Below, one piece after another: positions 5,235 to 8,319 of a stretch of 8,319 nt of DNA (positions within the stretch are counted from its first letter, which is position 1; each line of letters starts with the position of its first letter). Made by a program: the position numbers and the translations under genes. Source of the DNA: an uncultured Clostridia bacterium (lineage in GTDB: Bacteria > Bacillota > Clostridia > TANB77 > CAG-508); contig CANQTJ010000071.1 in assembly GCA_947626705.1 (NCBI GenBank), positions 1 through 8,319 on the forward strand. Direction: 5' to 3'. Under the pieces are notes generated by a model that worked only from the letters and a program-made list of their open reading frames with translations, was not told the DNA's origin and did not search any database.

Positions 5235-6632
5235 TTATTCCTCCCAAAATGCTTTATAAGTTTCAAAAGCAGAATATATATCAAATTTGCTTGTAACTTC
5301 ATAAGGAGCATGCATTGAAAGAACTGGAACTCCGCAGTCTATTACATCTGCACCTTTATTTGCTAAAATGTATGCAATTGTTCCTCCTCCTCCAATATCA
5401 ACTTTTCCTAATTCTGCAATTTGATATTTTATATTATTTTTTTCTAAAATATTTCTTACCCATGCTACATATTCAGCATTTGCATCAGATGCTCCAGATT
5501 TACCTCTTGAACCAGTATATTTATTAAGGCTTATACCTTTTCCCAAAAATCCTGCATTTAATTTATCTGATACAGATGAATATATTGGGTCATATCCTGC
5601 ATCAACATCTGAAGATAGCATTTTTGAAAAGCAGAATACTTTATCTAATAAATTTGGCTTATTTATTTCTAGTTTATTTAATATTTCTGATATAAAGAAA
5701 TCAAACATGTGAGATTCCATTCCTGTATTTCCCATACTACCTATTTCTTCTTTATCTGATAGAATACAAATTGCAGTATTTTTTACATTATTTAGTGTCA
5801 TCATAGCTACAAGTGAGCTATATGCACACACTTTATCATCTTGTCCATAAGCTGCTACTAATCCTAAGTCAAATCCTAAACTCCTTGCTTTAAATGCTGG
5901 TATTATCTCTAACTCTGAACTTTGTAAGTCTGCTTCTACTATTCCATATTTTTGATTTAATATATTCAAAATATTAACTTTAACTTTTTCTTTAATTTTT
6001 TCATCATTATATGGTATACTTCCAATTAAAAGATTTAAATCTTCTCCTTCTATTCCATTTTTTAATTTCTTTTCCATTTGTTCTTGAGCTAAATGTGGTA
6101 ATAAATCCGTTATTGTAAATATTGGATCATTTTCATCTTCTCCTATATTTACTGTTACTTTTTCTCCGTTAGGTTTTACTATTACTCCATGTATACTAAG
6201 TGGAATCGTTGTCCATTGATATTTTTTTATTCCTCCATAATAATGAGTCTTAAAATATGCTAATCCTGTATCTTCATAAAGTGGATTTGGTTTTAAATCT
6301 AATCTTGGTGAATCTACATGTGAACCTATTATATGAAGTCCTTTTTCAATACTTTCTGTACCAATAATTCCTAAATACATACTTTTCTCTCTATTTATGA
6401 AATAAATTTTGTCGCCTGGATTTAACCTTTCAAATTCTGCTATATCTTTATATCCATTCTCTCTTGCCATTTTTATAGCTTCTACTATAAATTCTCTTTC
6501 TGTTTTTGCTTTATTTAAAAAGTTCATATAATCTTTTGTAAATTTAAAAATAGTTTCTTTTTTACTATCATCAATAGTTTCCCAACCATTTTCCTTTTTA
6601 TTTAATAATGTTTTTTCTAAATTTTCTTCCAT
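5235..6632 (-). CDS. apeA: M18 family aminopeptidase (aspartyl aminopeptidase type)
   Basis: This 465-residue cytoplasmic metallopeptidase removes N-terminal residues, in this family preferentially acidic ones, from peptides, so it works in peptide turnover. The family's metal and catalytic sites are all present: SHVDSPRLD (104-112) with His105, GQDDK (263-267) with the bridging Asp265 or Asp266, DKEEIGS (293-299) with Glu295 and Glu296 as catalytic base and ligand, SSDVDAGYDP (340-349) with a ligand Asp, and MHAPYE (440-445) with His441. The glycine-rich VDIGGGGT (411-418) and the SDKLNAG region (355-361) also fit M18. The 465-residue length matches the bacterial ApeA (M18 type 1) branch better than the shorter ApeB branch. 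The start is fixed by AGGAGG at 6638-6643, 5 nt upstream. It is a single-gene unit between its promoter and the two-way terminator, divergent from the FAD/Rieske gene. Confidence 0.93.
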   Translation of the reverse strand: MEENLEKTLLNKKENGWETIDDSKKETIFKFTKDYMNFLNKAKTEREFIVEAIKMARENGYKDIAEFERLNPGDKIYFINREKSMYLGIIGTESIEKGLHIIGSHVDSPRLDLKPNPLYEDTGLAYFKTHYYGGIKKYQWTTIPLSIHGVIVKPNGEKVTVNIGEDENDPIFTITDLLPHLAQEQMEKKLKNGIEGEDLNLLIGSIPYNDEKIKEKVKVNILNILNQKYGIVEADLQSSELEIIPAFKARSLGFDLGLVAAYGQDDKVCAYSSLVAMMTLNNVKNTAICILSDKEEIGSMGNTGMESHMFDFFISEILNKLEINKPNLLDKVFCFSKMLSSDVDAGYDPIYSSVSDKLNAGFLGKGISLNKYTGSRGKSGASDANAEYVAWVRNILEKNNIKYQIAELGKVDIGGGGTIAYILANKGADVIDCGVPVLSMHAPYEVTSKFDIYSAFETYKAFWEE

Positions 6633-6659
6633 GATATCCTCCTTTGTTTTATTTTTTTT

Positions 6660-6691
6660 AGTATATCACTTTATTTTTTATTTTTCCACTT
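6660..6691 (-). promoter_or_regulatory. Promoter of the aminopeptidase gene
   Basis: On the minus strand TATACT (6660-6665) is preceded by TGA (6666-6668), giving an extended -10. The -35 region is poor (TGGAAA at 17 bp), as is common where an extended -10 compensates. Transcription would begin near 6653, about 20 nt before the ATG. Confidence 0.5.
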
Positions 6692-6767
6692 TTTTTTGTA
6701 TTTATTAATTTTTTTAGTAAATAATAATTTTAGTTAATATATTTATTAAATTATATAGGAGGATTGT

Positions 6768-8273
6768 ATGAATTCTTTATGGTTAAGTGAAAATATAAAT
6801 TTAAAACATTTTGAAACTTTAAATGATAATATTTCTTGTGACGTTTGTATTATTGGAGCTGGTATATTTGGAATTACTTGCGCATACTACCTTTCTAAAG
6901 CTGGATTAAAAGTAATTGTTATAGATAAAAGTGGTATTTCCAGAAAAACTACTGGTCATACTACTGCAAAAATAACATCTCAACATGGATTATTTTATAC
7001 TTATTTAATAGAAACTTATGGTGAACAATACGCTAAAGATTATTTATTTGCAAATCAAGAAGCTATTGATAATATAAAAAATATTATTGATGTAGAAGGT
7101 ATAAAATGTGATTTTGAATATCAATCTAATTTTGTTTATACTACAAATAAATCTGAAGTAAGCAAAATTAAAAAAGAAGTTGATTGTGTAAATGCAATTG
7201 GTTTTCCTGCAAATTTCGTAACAAAAACTGGATTACCTTTTAATATAGAAGGTGCTATTCAATTTAAAAATCAAGCACAATTTAATCCCATAAAATATAT
7301 AAATAGTTTATGTGATAGTATTATAGCTAATAACGGTAATATTTACACTAACACAACTGTTTATGATGTAAAAAATGAAAATAATTCTTTTTCTACTTTA
7401 ACTACTGGAGGCACTATACAATCAAAATATGTAATACTTGCCTCTCACTATCCTTTTATTAATTTTCCTGGTATGTATTTTATTAAGATGTATCAATCTT
7501 CATCATATATTATTGGAGTTGATACAAAAAAAACTTTGTTTAATGGTATGTATATAACCGCTTCATCTCCAACTTACTCGTTTAGAACTGCATATTATAA
7601 TGGTAAAAAAATTCTTCTATTAGGAGGGAGTGACCATAAAACTGGTACACCTATTACTTATGAAGAAAGTTATTATAATTTGGAATATTATGCAAAACAA
7701 TTATATCCTAACTGTGAAATTTTATTTAGATGGGACACTCGTGATTGTATTACTTTAGATAAAATTCCATATATTGGTTTATTTTCTAAAACAATTGATA
7801 ATCTATATTTAGGAACAGGATTTAATAAATGGGGAATGACTTCTTCTAATGTAGCAGCCAATATTATTTGTGATGATATTTTGCAAAAGAAAAATAAATA
7901 TGCTTATGTTTTTGATTCAACAAGAGTTAATCCTATAAAAAATAGGACTGAAGTTAAAAATATGCTAACAGAATCTATAAATTCTATTGCAATAAAAAAA
8001 TTTAAAGACTCAAATATTTCTTTTGATAATATACCTAATAATTCGGGTGGAATTATTGATATTAATAACCAAAAAGTTGGTATTTACAAAGATACATCTG
8101 GTAATATTTTTGCTGTAAAGCCTGTTTGTACTCACTTAGGTTGTTTACTTTCTTGGAATGATGCTGATAAAACTTGGGATTGTCCTTGTCATGGTTCTAG
8201 ATTTGACTATATGGGAAAAAATCTTTATGATCCTGCATTTAAGGATTTAGAAATATTTAATATAAATTTTTAA
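6768..8273 (+). CDS. FAD-dependent oxidoreductase with C-terminal Rieske [2Fe-2S] domain, YhfW-like
   Basis: This is a 501-residue, probably cytoplasmic redox enzyme. The N-terminal DAO-type FAD domain has the dinucleotide-binding motif GAGIFG (30-35) in CDVCIIGAGIFGITCAYYLS, followed by the acidic end of strand 2 (VIDKSG, 51-56). RWDTRDCITLDKIPYIG (321-337) and LGTGFNKWGMTSS (348-360) are the later FAD-contact motifs of the YhfW-like branch. The C-terminal Rieske domain (about 425-501) has both cluster motifs: Cys454-x-His456 in CTHLGC and Cys472-x-x-His475 in CPCHGS. Cys459 and Cys474 match the extra disulfide of high-potential Rieske proteins. There is no signal peptide or membrane helix. 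Substrate and electron partner are not known for this family. The start follows AGGAGG (6757-6762) by 5 nt. A weak promoter candidate is TTTAGT (6713-6718) with TAATAT (6735-6740). No terminator is visible before the window ends. Confidence 0.9.
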   Translation: MNSLWLSENINLKHFETLNDNISCDVCIIGAGIFGITCAYYLSKAGLKVIVIDKSGISRKTTGHTTAKITSQHGLFYTYLIETYGEQYAKDYLFANQEAIDNIKNIIDVEGIKCDFEYQSNFVYTTNKSEVSKIKKEVDCVNAIGFPANFVTKTGLPFNIEGAIQFKNQAQFNPIKYINSLCDSIIANNGNIYTNTTVYDVKNENNSFSTLTTGGTIQSKYVILASHYPFINFPGMYFIKMYQSSSYIIGVDTKKTLFNGMYITASSPTYSFRTAYYNGKKILLLGGSDHKTGTPITYEESYYNLEYYAKQLYPNCEILFRWDTRDCITLDKIPYIGLFSKTIDNLYLGTGFNKWGMTSSNVAANIICDDILQKKNKYAYVFDSTRVNPIKNRTEVKNMLTESINSIAIKKFKDSNISFDNIPNNSGGIIDINNQKVGIYKDTSGNIFAVKPVCTHLGCLLSWNDADKTWDCPCHGSRFDYMGKNLYDPAFKDLEIFNINF

Positions 8274-8291
8274 TTATTTTTTCCTTTTTTA

Positions 8292-8319
8292 TTGACTTAT
8301 TTTAACGTTTTTGCTACAA
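8292..8319 (+). promoter_or_regulatory. Likely promoter cut by the window end
   Basis: TTGACT (8292-8297) is followed after exactly 17 bp by TACAA at the last five bases. The TGC just before it (8312-8314) supplies an extended -10. If the next base is T, the -10 box would be TACAAT. It would drive a gene on the plus strand just outside the window. Confidence 0.45.

Noticed and set aside
5315..5527. 70-codon plus-strand Leu-rich frame opposite the aminopeptidase gene
   Set aside because: It is antisense to a conserved metallopeptidase, has low-complexity Leu/Gln content and no RBS.

Overview
The window comes from a very AT-rich, low-GC Gram-positive bacterium, most likely an anaerobic member of the Clostridia/Firmicutes. 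The signs are AGGAGG-type ribosome binding sites, a NatA/NatB-like ABC exporter, an M18 aminopeptidase of the ApeA type, a YhfW-like FAD/Rieske oxidoreductase, a secreted cohesin-like protein, and TGG for Trp with ordinary stop codons. No rRNA, tRNA, insertion sequence, CRISPR array or prophage structural gene is visible. The species cannot be named from the sequence.

Layout. Bases 1-77 hold the start of a tiny hydrophobic protein on the minus strand that resembles the putative holin-like (type I) toxins. It has a strong RBS, a clear promoter and a short overlapping upstream ORF. Bases 131-580 are non-coding. They hold a divergent plus-strand candidate small RNA that ends in a 15-bp terminator hairpin, and the minus-strand terminator of the next gene. 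Bases 581-1945 (minus) encode a secreted protein with two nearly identical cohesin-like domains, an Asp/Asn-rich linker and a C-terminal membrane segment. It has its own extended -10 promoter and a leader of about 120 nt containing a 9-bp inverted repeat. Bases 2254-4366 (minus) are a two-gene ABC-2 exporter operon, ATPase then permease, spaced by one base, with its own promoter and a strong terminator. A very AT-rich divergent region of about 360 bp separates it from a 115-aa XRE-family repressor on the plus strand (4726-5073). The repressor and the aminopeptidase gene converge on a 25-bp perfect inverted repeat that serves as a two-way terminator. The M18 aminopeptidase (5235-6632, minus) and the FAD/Rieske oxidoreductase (6768-8273, plus) are divergently transcribed. 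The last 28 bases look like a promoter running out of the window.

How the genes fit together. Most look like independent housekeeping or accessory units. The only clear operon is the ABC exporter. The XRE repressor is divergent from it and has a perfect 10-bp palindrome in its own promoter, so autoregulation is plausible, and control of the exporter is possible. The regions most worth a second look are the toxin/small-RNA locus at the left edge and the recently duplicated cohesin-like surface protein.
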